Shown: positions 1 to 7,665 of the stretch, piece by piece | How the letters are laid out: every line of letters starts with the position of its first letter | Position numbering within the stretch: the first letter of the stretch is position 1 | DNA from: XBB1006 sp051877515 | Lineage (GTDB): Bacteria; Bacillota; Clostridia; Lachnospirales; Lachnospiraceae | DNA: 64,000 bases | Direction: 5' to 3' | Assembly (NCBI GenBank): GCA_051877515.1 | Contig: JBJEIY010000017.1 | Span: forward strand, 476,370 to 540,369 | Notes under the pieces: generated by a model | The model's database searches: none | Told to the model about the DNA's origin: nothing | Seen by the model: only the letters and a program-made list of their open reading frames with translations | Program-made: the position numbers and the translations under genes

Positions 1-470
1 AGTTCTATGGCAGTTTTTTCATCAATCTCTTCAGATGATCTTTCCATCAGATTCTTCACCTTAAAAGGTGTTTCTGCTTTAATGAATACACTAACCATAT
101 TCTCATGATCCTGTAAAGCATAATCAGCACATCGACCAATGATAACGCAGGATTCATGTTCTGCAATCTTTTTAATCGTATTAAACTGCGCCAGAAAAAC
201 TTTTTGATTCAATGGAATATCTAACATGCCGGGTGCTGTAGAACATCCGCCAAAAGAATGGGAATCTGTTGCAAAAGAAAACAGAAAGCTATTGGACGGT
301 TTTTCATCATTATGTTCAAATATTTCCTGACAAAATTCACTGTCTTGTGCCGCACGTTCTAACAATTCCTTGTCATAACATGGAATGTCAAGGCGTTTAG
401 CCAATGAAATACCAATTTGTTTTCCGGCACTTCCAAATTCCCTTCCAATTGTTATCACTAATGGTTTCAT
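1..470 (-). CDS. cytidylate kinase-like family protein (C-terminus beyond window)
   Basis: The 5' part (about 156 codons) of a nucleoside-monophosphate-kinase-like protein; the 3' end lies outside the window. The N-terminus reads MKPLVITIGREFGSAGKQIG, with a P-loop-like GREFGSAGK at residues 9-17, which is the signature of the AAA-type cytidylate kinase-2 family common in Clostridia. The substrate is not proven by sequence; members are usually annotated as cytidylate kinase-like. The ATG at 470-468 follows GGGAGG with about 7 nt spacing. It has its own promoter, which overlaps the stop codon of the upstream pseudouridine synthase gene, so it need not be co-transcribed with lspA-rluD. Confidence 0.85.
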   Translation of the reverse strand, partial: MKPLVITIGREFGSAGKQIGISLAKRLDIPCYDKELLERAAQDSEFCQEIFEHNDEKPSNSFLFSFATDSHSFGGCSTAPGMLDIPLNQKVFLAQFNTIKKIAEHESCVIIGRCADYALQDHENMVSVFIKAETPFKVKNLMERSSEEIDEKTAIE

Positions 471-524
471 AAGTATCGCCTCCCAAAGCATATATTAAAA
501 TGGTTTTCAGCCTCTTCTACCCTT

Positions 525-552
525 ATTCTATCAGAATTTTCAGAAATTTCAA
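525..552 (-). promoter_or_regulatory. sigma-A-type promoter for the cytidylate kinase-like gene
   Basis: On the minus strand a -35 TTGAAA (552-547), 16-bp spacer and extended -10 TGATAGAAT (TAGAAT at 530-525). The -35 overlaps the TGA stop of the upstream rluD-family gene (549-551). This is a by-eye consensus match. Confidence 0.6.
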
Positions 553-1472
553 GGATTTTTACGCAACTTATCAAGTAACTCATTAAAATACTCCGGCAGA
601 GGTGCCTCAAATTCCACGTATTTATTCGTTGTTGGATGAACAAATCCAATGATCTTAGCGTGTAATGTCTGTCCCTGTAGATCGGAAAACTTCCTGGAAT
701 TACCGTATACAGCATCTCCCAGCAGTGGATGATTTAAATATGCCATATGAACCCGGATCTGATGGGTCCTTCCCGTTTCCAGCTTAAACTGCAGGTAAGT
801 GGCATTTGAAAAACGTTCTAAAACTTTGTAATGGGTAATCGCTTCCCGACCCTGATCTTTAAAAACAGCCATTTTCTTACGATCTTTCAAGCTGCGTCCT
901 ATCCTTGTACTAATCGTTCCCTCATCTTGCTTCACAACACCGCTTACAATTCCTTCGTAAATCCTGTTTACACTATGCTCGGCAATCTGTTGTGCAATGA
1001 TTTGGTGCGACTGGTCATTTTTGCAGATGATAAGGGAACCGGTAGTATCCATATCAATACGGTGCACAATACCGGGGCGGATTTCCCCGTTTATTCCGGA
1101 TAAACCACCATGACAATGATACAAAACTGCATTAACCAATGTATGATCCGGATGTCCTGCGCTTGGATGAACCACCATTCCTTTCGGTTTATTCACAATT
1201 AGAACGTCAGAATCCTCATATAAAATATCCAAAGGAATATCCTGCGCAACAGCCTCTATCTCTTTTCTTTCGGGAACGGAAAGCGAAATTTCATCTTTGC
1301 TTCTCAATTTATAGTTTGCTTTGACAGCATTTCCGTTCACGCATACCAACTGCTGATCAATCAGATTCTGTATAAAAGAACGTGAAAACTCCTCCAGCTC
1401 CCCGGCGAGAAATTTATCGATTCTCTGCCCTACAAGATCATCCTCTACATATATTCTATATTCATCCATCAC
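549..1472 (-). CDS. rluD: RluA/RluD-family 23S rRNA pseudouridine synthase
   Basis: Isomerises uridine to pseudouridine in rRNA in the cytoplasm. It has an N-terminal S4 RNA-binding domain (about residues 13-72) and the RluA catalytic domain. The motif HRIDMDTTG at 137-145 carries the catalytic Asp140. At 307 aa it matches the RluD size. The first codon is GTG (1472) directly followed by ATG (1469); an AAAGGAG lies 10 nt from GTG and 13 nt from ATG, so either may be used. It begins immediately after the lspA stop (1473), the classic lspA-rluD pair. The exact target uridines (RluD-type versus RluC-type) cannot be told from sequence alone. Confidence 0.93.
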   Translation of the reverse strand: MMDEYRIYVEDDLVGQRIDKFLAGELEEFSRSFIQNLIDQQLVCVNGNAVKANYKLRSKDEISLSVPERKEIEAVAQDIPLDILYEDSDVLIVNKPKGMVVHPSAGHPDHTLVNAVLYHCHGGLSGINGEIRPGIVHRIDMDTTGSLIICKNDQSHQIIAQQIAEHSVNRIYEGIVSGVVKQDEGTISTRIGRSLKDRKKMAVFKDQGREAITHYKVLERFSNATYLQFKLETGRTHQIRVHMAYLNHPLLGDAVYGNSRKFSDLQGQTLHAKIIGFVHPTTNKYVEFEAPLPEYFNELLDKLRKNP

Positions 1473-1979
1473 TTATCCGTTACTCCTTTTTAAAAATGAA
1501 AATTCATCATCTTTATAGATAAATATAATATAGAAAGCAAACACAATGCAGGCGCAGGTGACATATATATCAGCAATATTAAAAATCGGAAAATCGATCA
1601 GAGAAATGTATATGAAATCAATGACATAAGCATGTACAATACGATCAATAAAATTTCCCACAGCACCAGCCATAAAAAATACCAATAAAACATGCAAAGG
1701 TAAAAATCTCTTTTGATCCGGTATCCTATACATTAACCATAAAAACATAACTAGAAGAATCATGGTTAAAACCAAAAACAGCCAGGTTGCATTCTGAAGA
1801 ATTCCGAAGGCTGCTCCGAAGTTTTCCAGATACTGTAACCGCAGCACACCCTCTATAATATCAATTCCATCTGTCCCCCTCAAATAGTTCACTGCAAGAT
1901 ATTTGGTAACCTGATCCATAGCCACCAAAACCAAAACAGACAACATTTGAGCTCCCATGATCACATATTTTTTCTTCAT
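1473..1979 (-). CDS. lspA: lipoprotein signal peptidase (signal peptidase II)
   Basis: Membrane aspartyl protease that removes the signal peptide from diacylglyceryl-modified prolipoproteins. It is 168 aa with four hydrophobic segments. The catalytic Asp pair is visible as Asp112 in NFIDR and Asp137 in FNIAD, with the conserved LENFGAAFGI block at 51-60. The ATG is preceded by GGAG about 10 nt upstream. Its substrates in this window would include the DUF3048 lipoprotein and possibly the DacA-type carboxypeptidase. Directly followed by the rluD-family gene with no gap. Confidence 0.96.
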   Translation of the reverse strand: MKKKYVIMGAQMLSVLVLVAMDQVTKYLAVNYLRGTDGIDIIEGVLRLQYLENFGAAFGILQNATWLFLVLTMILLVMFLWLMYRIPDQKRFLPLHVLLVFFMAGAVGNFIDRIVHAYVIDFIYISLIDFPIFNIADIYVTCACIVFAFYIIFIYKDDEFSFLKRSNG

Positions 1980-1998
1980 ATCTTCTTTACTCCAATTA

Positions 1999-2004
1999 AT
2001 TATA
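1999..2004 (-). promoter_or_regulatory. extended -10 element upstream of lspA
   Basis: TGATATAAT on the minus strand (TATAAT at 2004-1999), 20 bp upstream of the lspA ATG. No convincing -35 is seen at 16-18 bp, but an extended -10 can work without one. The AT-rich 190-bp gap after ylmH (1980-2169) supports an independent lspA-rluD transcript. Confidence 0.4.
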
Positions 2005-2099
2005 TCAAAAGTTAATTTTGTAAATCTTTCTCATAAATTAAGATGTTTTTACGCATCAAAGTTTGTTATTAATATGACATACCACGAAGATCATATAAT

Positions 2100-2135
2100 A
2101 AAGCGCTGTAAATATTGAAGTTTATCTCCGCTTTA
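2100..2135 (-). terminator. weak hairpin downstream of ylmH
   Basis: On the minus strand AAAGCG pairs with CGCTTT around an imperfect inner stem, followed by ATTAT rather than a clean U-run. It sits about 35 bp after the ylmH stop and could end the yggS-sepF-ylmH transcript. Confidence 0.3.
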
Positions 2136-2169
2136 AACTATCTGTATTTGTATCTTACTATTTTATCTT

Positions 2170-2928
2170 TCAACAGTAAATCTGGTAGCTAATTTTCGTT
2201 TTTCCCTTCTTTGACAGTTCACCCAACTGCACGATTTTATATTTTCCCACATGCCGGATAGAAATAATATCACCGGGAGAACACAGATACGTATTACGAA
2301 AAACCTGACGCTGATTTACAAAAACCAAACCATCCTGAATCTGTTTTAATGACTGTGATCGACTTAGATTAGCCAGTTCAGATACTACACAGTCTAATCT
2401 GGCCGAGGCAATGGTTCCATTCCTGTCTTCAAACTTTCTTTCAAAAGAAATCTCCTTTTGCTCACAAACAGAAACCACGACTTCGGTATGCCGAATTCGG
2501 TGTATTTCTTCACAAGCGAGTGAAGCAATAGATTCTTTCACCAGAACATAACATTTCCCTTCCTCAGAAAACAGGATGTCTCCTACCAGTTTCCGTTCAA
2601 TAGAAAGCCCCATAAGCGTTCCGAGAATGTCACGATGAGAGATTTTTTCCTGCGCAAATCTGGGATTTCTGGGACGAATTTCAAGAAGTTTGATAGGGAA
2701 ATACTTATTAAAAGTAAGAGCATCAGGGATAAATGCTATCATCTGACGCTCTAAAAATTTTATCTGATCAAAAACACAAAAAGAGCACGTAAACTCCTTT
2801 TGATGTTCCAGAAATAAACTGTATTCCGTTGCATCCATAAAATCGCTATAACAGACCATATACTTCCTATCTGCCAAACGATCCAGATCTTTTAATCTCT
2901 TTAAGAAAAGTACATCTTCTGCTATCAT
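2170..2928 (-). CDS. ylmH: YlmH-type S4-domain RNA-binding protein
   Basis: Conserved Firmicutes RNA-binding protein; family members associate with stalled ribosome/tRNA complexes and the gene sits in the division cluster. It is 252 aa with an N-terminal conserved region, the family block DILGTLMGLSIERKLVGDI (100-118) and a C-terminal S4 domain (about 176-240). It starts 3 bp after the sepF stop, giving the usual ylmE-ylmF-ylmH order, although ylmG is absent between sepF and ylmH here. The SD is weak (GAGTG), so translation is probably coupled to sepF. Confidence 0.9.
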   Translation of the reverse strand: MIAEDVLFLKRLKDLDRLADRKYMVCYSDFMDATEYSLFLEHQKEFTCSFCVFDQIKFLERQMIAFIPDALTFNKYFPIKLLEIRPRNPRFAQEKISHRDILGTLMGLSIERKLVGDILFSEEGKCYVLVKESIASLACEEIHRIRHTEVVVSVCEQKEISFERKFEDRNGTIASARLDCVVSELANLSRSQSLKQIQDGLVFVNQRQVFRNTYLCSPGDIISIRHVGKYKIVQLGELSKKGKTKISYQIYC

Positions 2929-2931
2929 GGA

Positions 2932-3462
2932 TTAGAACTCACTCTTAAAAGAATTAATATCAAAGCCATCTACATAATTCTGAAAATCTCCGGATATTTC
3001 CACGTTTGCAGGTGTAATTATAAAAATATAATTTGAGATTTTCTGAAGATTACCACCCATGGCATAACAACTTCCGGATGTAAAATCTATAATCCTCTGT
3101 GCAATATCTACTGCTAGACCTTCCACATTTAATACAACCGTTCTTCCATCCAGCAAGGTATCTGTTATCTCCCGTTCATCATCAATCGTAGAAGGACGGA
3201 TCACACAAACCTCCATGCCATTCATATTACTCCTGCTCTTAACAGAGCGCATGGGAGTAATTTTATTATTTGTTTTTACAGGAGCTTTTTCACGATTCTT
3301 CTTACGATCTTCAAAGTCAATTTCATCTGCTTTATTATCCTTAAAAGAAGAACGCACACTCTGCTCTTCATCTATATTAAAATCATCATTATCGTATTCG
3401 AAATCATCATCCGAATCCAACTTCATAACATCAAGAATCTTATCCATCAGTCCCATACTCAT
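2932..3462 (-). CDS. sepF: cell division protein SepF
   Basis: FtsZ-binding membrane anchor that helps assemble the septum. It is 176 aa: an N-terminal amphipathic helix (MGLMDKILDVMKL), an acidic disordered linker, then the SepF fold (about 82-165). That fold contains the conserved stretches VCVIRPST and RTVVLNVEGL and the GSCYAMGG turn. The ATG at 3462 follows TTAGGAG; a second ATG at 3456 gives a two-residue shorter protein and has more usual SD spacing. A longer upstream reading frame exists but overlaps yggS and lacks an SD. Neighbours yggS and ylmH are the standard partners. Confidence 0.94.
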   Translation of the reverse strand: MSMGLMDKILDVMKLDSDDDFEYDNDDFNIDEEQSVRSSFKDNKADEIDFEDRKKNREKAPVKTNNKITPMRSVKSRSNMNGMEVCVIRPSTIDDEREITDTLLDGRTVVLNVEGLAVDIAQRIIDFTSGSCYAMGGNLQKISNYIFIITPANVEISGDFQNYVDGFDINSFKSEF

Positions 3463-3475
3463 ATCTCTCCTAACA

Positions 3476-4186
3476 CTACTGTATTGGCCTTGTATCATAG
3501 TAGCGTTGACCGAAAATCTTACTGCCAACCCTTACTATGGTGGCTCCTTCGTCAATTGCTGCCACATAGTCCTGTGACATACCCATTGAAAGAATATCCA
3601 TACTTATATTATCAATGTTTTTACTGTTGATGTCAACAAATAATTGCTTCATTTTGTGGAAAATCTCACGATTTTCTTCAAAATCAACAACATATGGTGC
3701 ACTTGTCATAAGACCGCGGATACAAATACCGGGAAGTACACAAATGTTTCTTAGCAGTTCTTCCGCCTGCTCCGGCAAGACACCAAATTTTGTTTCTTCC
3801 CTTCCCATGTTTACTTCTACTAAAATATCCTGTGTAATATTGTTTTTCACTGCCTGTTTACTGATTTCTTCCGCTAAGCGTAATGAATCAACCGAATGGA
3901 TAAGAACAACCTTTCCAATAATATATTTCACCTTGTTTCGCTGTAAATGACCTATCATATGCCAACGGATATCAGAAGGAAGAATATCCATTTTTTCACA
4001 AAGCTCCTGTACCTTATTTTCTCCAAAATCGCGAACGCCGGCATCATATGCTTCCTGTATAAGTTCAGCCGGTTTTGTTTTGCTTACGGCCACAAGAAGC
4101 ACCTCAGAAGGGTCCCTGTGAGATTGTCTTACAGCTTTCTCAATGTTATTCTGAACCATCTCCAGATTTGATAATAATTCGCTCAT
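3476..4186 (-). CDS. yggS: YggS/PLPBP pyridoxal-phosphate homeostasis protein
   Basis: PLP-binding alanine-racemase-fold protein that buffers free pyridoxal phosphate; it has no known catalytic turnover. It is 236 aa with the PLP lysine Lys36 in AVSKTKP, and the family motifs DFGENKVQE and GMSQDY are visible. The ATG has a strong GGAGG about 7-8 nt upstream. It is first of the yggS-sepF-ylmH set and follows the HlyD-like gene by 39 bp, so it probably shares that gene's promoter. Confidence 0.94.
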   Translation of the reverse strand: MSELLSNLEMVQNNIEKAVRQSHRDPSEVLLVAVSKTKPAELIQEAYDAGVRDFGENKVQELCEKMDILPSDIRWHMIGHLQRNKVKYIIGKVVLIHSVDSLRLAEEISKQAVKNNITQDILVEVNMGREETKFGVLPEQAEELLRNICVLPGICIRGLMTSAPYVVDFEENREIFHKMKQLFVDINSKNIDNISMDILSMGMSQDYVAAIDEGATIVRVGSKIFGQRYYDTRPIQ

Positions 4187-4225
4187 TCCTTACCTCCGGA
4201 TTTATCATGATGAAAGTAAAACCAC

Positions 4226-5584
4226 TCAAAAGATCAGCTCACCTTCCTCAATTTCTTCACTGTCTAAAATAATATGATCATAATTACTAACCCCATAGGG
4301 GGTCTTCATTTTAACAATCGTATAATCCTCATTGCTGCTAATGGTTTCTATTCTGCGAAGTTGTGCATATCCCTTATTAACACAGAAAACACAGGGTAAG
4401 GATTCCGTCAGGCTAATCTTAAGCCGTTGTGTAGAGTCAGGTTCCTGGATCTGATCATTTACAGTCAGCTCTTCTTCATGTATATAATAATAATCTTCAT
4501 CCGAAGTATACAGATCAGCTGCCACGAAATTTACACTTTCTCTTCCTTTCCCGTCCTTTTGAACCTTCATAAATCCCTTGGAGTTCCCGCTTTCTGCCAG
4601 ATACTCCTTGGGAATCTTACAGAATTCCACATTACAGATGGCAGAGTTCGGAATCTTATATCCCCTATCACGATTCACCACAATATCAACGTCAAGATAA
4701 CGCTCTGTGGCATATCGTATCATTCCGGTTGATAATTCCATGATAATATAGGTATCTCCGTCTCTTTCCTCCAGTGTAAAAGGGACTTCCGCAGAAAAAT
4801 CATCTTTCTTAATTGTTAGAGCTACATAAGATTCGTCAGTCAGCTGCTCTTTCAATGTATCTTCGATCAAGGCAACCAGATACCAGTTTTCATCCGTTAC
4901 CAACTTATATATATCTTGTCCCTTTTTTACATAAGGGTCCTGTTTCAGACTTTTTTTCACATAATTAATTCCAAGTACATCGTCTTTCGTAAACGTATTG
5001 ATAGTAAGATCCTCGCACGCATCCGTTTCATATAGGACAACACCCGGCTCATAAGCATAATAAGCACTCATGCCCTTAAAAAAAGCTGCTCCACCTGATT
5101 TTTCAGCTATGGTCTCTACAATTTTTAAATTGAGATTATCATGAAAATCATAAGTATTGTAAAACAGATCATCCGAGTAGGAATAGGAAAAATCATCCAT
5201 AAGAGAAAGAAGTTCTTCCTTTTTCTCCTGGGAAAAAAGTTCTTCCTTACAATCTTCCTTCTGCTCAACAATGTCTTGAAACAGATTTCCGGATTGATCC
5301 AGCGCATAAACTACACTTTTGGATCCGACCTTGGTATCCTCATCAGCAAAATATGTAACGTATCCTTCACCGGATGTTTGTATCACGTTCTCTTTACGAA
5401 TGGCCAGAGCCTGATAAGAATAATAGGAAGACAAATCGCCTGTGGTCACTTCATAGGTCGCTACTTTTTTCTGTATAACAAATGACACGATCACAATCAG
5501 CAAATATATAAATAAAACTGCAAATATGACGGTGCCGACATTAAACTTAAATGGTTTTCTGAATCGAATCACATTGTTATCCAT
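4226..5584 (-). CDS. HlyD-like membrane-anchored adaptor protein of unknown role
   Basis: 452 aa. A short cytoplasmic N-terminus is followed by one transmembrane segment (about 20-40) and a long extracytoplasmic part. The residues just after the membrane (ATYEVTTGDLSSYYSYQALA) resemble the start of a membrane-fusion/HlyD barrel with a biotinyl-lipoyl-like half at GEGYVTYFADEDTKVG. No transport ATPase or permease is adjacent. The ATG at 5584 has GGAGG 8 nt upstream; an earlier in-frame TTG lies inside that SD. The same gene is often found beside sepF in Lachnospiraceae (recollection, not checked), hinting at an envelope or division role, which is inference. Confidence 0.75.
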   Translation of the reverse strand: MDNNVIRFRKPFKFNVGTVIFAVLFIYLLIVIVSFVIQKKVATYEVTTGDLSSYYSYQALAIRKENVIQTSGEGYVTYFADEDTKVGSKSVVYALDQSGNLFQDIVEQKEDCKEELFSQEKKEELLSLMDDFSYSYSDDLFYNTYDFHDNLNLKIVETIAEKSGGAAFFKGMSAYYAYEPGVVLYETDACEDLTINTFTKDDVLGINYVKKSLKQDPYVKKGQDIYKLVTDENWYLVALIEDTLKEQLTDESYVALTIKKDDFSAEVPFTLEERDGDTYIIMELSTGMIRYATERYLDVDIVVNRDRGYKIPNSAICNVEFCKIPKEYLAESGNSKGFMKVQKDGKGRESVNFVAADLYTSDEDYYYIHEEELTVNDQIQEPDSTQRLKISLTESLPCVFCVNKGYAQLRRIETISSNEDYTIVKMKTPYGVSNYDHIILDSEEIEEGELIF

Positions 5585-5604
5585 AGGCTGGTCCTCCAAA
5601 TGCT

Positions 5605-5633
5605 ATTATAACACTCCTTCCCATATTAAACAA
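5605..5633 (-). promoter_or_regulatory. sigma-A-type promoter for the HlyD-like/yggS/sepF/ylmH operon
   Basis: Minus strand: -35 TTGTTT (5633-5628), 17-bp spacer, extended -10 TGTTATAAT (TATAAT at 5610-5605). It gives a leader of about 15 nt that contains the GGAGG of the HlyD-like gene. Confidence 0.6.
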
Positions 5634-5634
5634 G

Positions 5635-5665
5635 AAAAGAGACCATCTTGGAGATGATCTCTTTT
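5635..5665 (-). terminator. intrinsic terminator after the small P-loop gene
   Basis: AAAAGAGAtCATC pairs with GATGgTCTCTTTT around a short loop, one mismatch, followed on the minus strand by CTTGTTT. It lies 43 bp after the stop of the 140-aa gene and just ahead of the next promoter. Confidence 0.6.
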
Positions 5666-5708
5666 ATCTGATACTATATGATTCCTGTATCCATTCAAAT
5701 ATTGTAAT

Positions 5709-6131
5709 CTACAATGAGATTTCTATGTACTGTTTCGCAAATTCGGGAAGATCCGCTTCATTCTTTGATACACTTAAAACAAAATTAATATGATACTTAT
5801 CGCTTAAAATATTGAGTTTCTTGAGTACCTTGCATAATTCTTCCTCTGATTCAATGTGTGCGATACTTAAAAAACTGTCCAGATACATTTCTTCAAGATC
5901 ATTATCCTGAGAAACGATTCCACATATAAATCCAACAAACTCATCCGAGTTATCCACCGGCAACTCCGGAACAATGATCAAACGAACCTTATTGTTCAGT
6001 TCATACATATGCTTCGAATTCTTATCCAAAAATACGATGCTTCCATTTGCTGCTGGCACTGCCTTATTCACTTTTTCCAGTAAGAATTTTGTTTTTCCTT
6101 TACCCTTTTCACCTGAAATAATCTGTATCAT
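5709..6131 (-). CDS. small P-loop NTPase of unknown function
   Basis: 140 aa, cytoplasmic, no membrane segment. It opens with a Walker A loop GEKGKGKTK (residues 7-15); a possible Walker B hydrophobic run ends in Asp near residue 84 (MYLD). It is too short for a full RecA/PilT core. Similar proteins are sometimes annotated as twitching-motility PilT-like, a label the sequence does not justify. The SD GGGAGG lies 8 nt before the ATG. It is a single-gene transcript, with its own promoter (carrying a perfect palindrome) upstream and a terminator downstream. No function can be assigned. Confidence 0.75.
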   Translation of the reverse strand: MIQIISGEKGKGKTKFLLEKVNKAVPAANGSIVFLDKNSKHMYELNNKVRLIIVPELPVDNSDEFVGFICGIVSQDNDLEEMYLDSFLSIAHIESEEELCKVLKKLNILSDKYHINFVLSVSKNEADLPEFAKQYIEISL

Positions 6132-6222
6132 GACGTTTTCCTCCCGGCTCTGTTGTTATCAAAATTGTCAGAATCAAATTCCAAACAAAACTTTTTGATA
6201 TACAACTTTTGTTTATGTTTCT

Positions 6223-6251
6223 ATTATATTGTATTATCTGCAATAATACAA
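6223..6251 (-). promoter_or_regulatory. promoter with perfect 9-5-9 palindrome (candidate operator)
   Basis: Minus strand: -35 TTGTAT (6251-6246), 17-bp spacer, -10 TATAAT (6228-6223). The inverted repeat TTGTATTAT-5-ATAATACAA occupies exactly 6229-6251, covering the -35 and the whole spacer up to the -10. Its geometry suggests a repressor operator; the regulator is unknown. Confidence 0.55.
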
Positions 6252-6284
6252 CCTCAAAAGCAGAAAATTTTAAAGAAAGCTTAA

Positions 6285-7286
6285 TTACTCCAAAGGTTTT
6301 TCCATGACACCATTCATAAGGTTGTCCAGAAAAAGATATAAATGATCCCTGGTATCACTTCCTAATGCAACAAAAATAATGCTCTCTCCTTCTGCATTAT
6401 CTGCCAGCAGGATCATACATTTTCCGGCATCATAAGTTGTTCCGGTTTTTCCGCCTAAAACCTTGTATTCTTTTGGATATTCATACTTCCCAGTCAGAAA
6501 ACCATTGGAAGATACGTATTTTTGTTCTGTTTCCTCCCCGTTTTCATGCCGGATACTGACTGTTTTTGTCTTGGTATGAATGATCTTCATAAAATCTTCC
6601 TGCTTCATGGCATTTTGGAAAATCAAATATAGATCATATGCACAAGTATAATGTGAATCATCATGAATTCCGTTTGGATTCACAAAATTTGTGTGCATGG
6701 CACCCATTTGTTTTGCTTCAGAATTCATGAGTTTGGCGAATTCCTCCACCGAACCGCTTACATATTCAGCTAAAGCATTTGCAGCATCATTTCCACTGGC
6801 CAGAAGCAATCCATAAAGCAAGGATTTTACCGAAACCACATCCCCTTCCGTAAGACCTGCCGTGGCAGCTCCATAGGGCAATTGTGTTGCTTCTTTACTA
6901 ATGGTAACTTTATCTGACAGCTTTCCGTATTTCAGTACCAGATACGCAGTTAAAACCTTTGTGGTGCTGGCAGGATAACATTTTTTAAGAGCATTATAAG
7001 AATACAGAGTCTCCCCTGTGGTAACATTAAATGCTCCCGCACTCTTTATATAAGAATTACTGACAGAGTCAATCAATACATCCTCTGTTGTAACCGTACA
7101 GTACTCTTCCGACAGAAAGCTTGTACCATTCGCTTCAAAACTGTCTGCCTTAGCGTTTCCCGATGCTGCTATGCTTGTCTGGTCAAAAGGATCCGAAAGC
7201 TGCTTTGTTTCTGCACATCCGTAAAATACAGAGCTGAGCAAACAAATGCACACCAGCAAAAGTATTTTTTTATTTATATATCTCAC
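6285..7286 (-). CDS. D-alanyl-D-alanine carboxypeptidase (peptidase S11)
   Basis: Trims the terminal D-Ala from peptidoglycan stem peptides outside the membrane. It is 333 aa with an N-terminal signal of lipoprotein type ending FYGC (Cys24); the Tyr at -2 makes the lipobox atypical. All three penicillin-binding motifs are present: Ser107-T-T-Lys110, Ser164-Gly-Asn166 and Lys280-Thr-Gly282. The start is GTG (7286) with GGAG 4 nt upstream, overlapping the 3' end of mgsA by 17 bp. It is last in the mre/min/rodA cluster, matching a wall-maturation role. DacA- and DacF-like subfamilies cannot be separated here. Confidence 0.92.
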   Translation of the reverse strand: MRYINKKILLLVCICLLSSVFYGCAETKQLSDPFDQTSIAASGNAKADSFEANGTSFLSEEYCTVTTEDVLIDSVSNSYIKSAGAFNVTTGETLYSYNALKKCYPASTTKVLTAYLVLKYGKLSDKVTISKEATQLPYGAATAGLTEGDVVSVKSLLYGLLLASGNDAANALAEYVSGSVEEFAKLMNSEAKQMGAMHTNFVNPNGIHDDSHYTCAYDLYLIFQNAMKQEDFMKIIHTKTKTVSIRHENGEETEQKYVSSNGFLTGKYEYPKEYKVLGGKTGTTYDAGKCMILLADNAEGESIIFVALGSDTRDHLYLFLDNLMNGVMEKPLE

Positions 7287-7665
7287 GCCACTCCATATCT
7301 CCTCTATCCAGGGATTTGATCAGTAATTCAGCCGTTGCAAGATTGGTCGCCAACGGAATATTATGCATATCACATAGACGTACAATAATATTCACATCCG
7401 GTTCATGCATTTTGGGAGAAAGAGGATCTCTTAAAAAAATCACAAGATCCATCTGATTGTGCTCAATCTGGGCTCCCATCTGCTGATCTCCACCCAGATG
7501 ACCGGCCAAATACTTATGAATGGAAAGATTGGTAACCTCTTCCACCAAGCGGCCGGTTGTTCCGGTAGCATACAAAGAATTTTTGCTTAAAATACTGCGA
7601 TATGCAATACAAAAGTTCTGCATCAGCTTCTTTTTTGAATCATGAGCAATTAATCCTATGTTCAT
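7270..7665 (-). CDS. mgsA: methylglyoxal synthase
   Basis: Converts dihydroxyacetone phosphate to methylglyoxal plus phosphate in the cytoplasm, an overflow valve for glycolysis. It is 131 aa, the family's short form. The catalytic Asp60 in GGDQQ, the His87/Asp90 pair in MHEPD and the ATGTTG phosphate loop (33-38) are all visible. The ATG has a GGGGGA SD and overlaps the rodA stop by 4 bp. Its place inside a cell-shape operon is unusual functionally but recurs in this lineage (from memory). Confidence 0.95.
   Translation of the reverse strand: MNIGLIAHDSKKKLMQNFCIAYRSILSKNSLYATGTTGRLVEEVTNLSIHKYLAGHLGGDQQMGAQIEHNQMDLVIFLRDPLSPKMHEPDVNIIVRLCDMHNIPLATNLATAELLIKSLDRGDMEWREIYK

Noticed and set aside
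3463..3528. Longer SepF N-terminus overlapping yggS
   Set aside because: It lacks an SD and overlaps the yggS 3' end; the amphipathic SepF helix begins at the internal ATG.
6229..6251. Palindrome read as a terminator for the DacA-type gene
   Set aside because: It is AT-only in the arms and followed by TATAATAG rather than a T-run; the promoter overlap makes an operator more likely.
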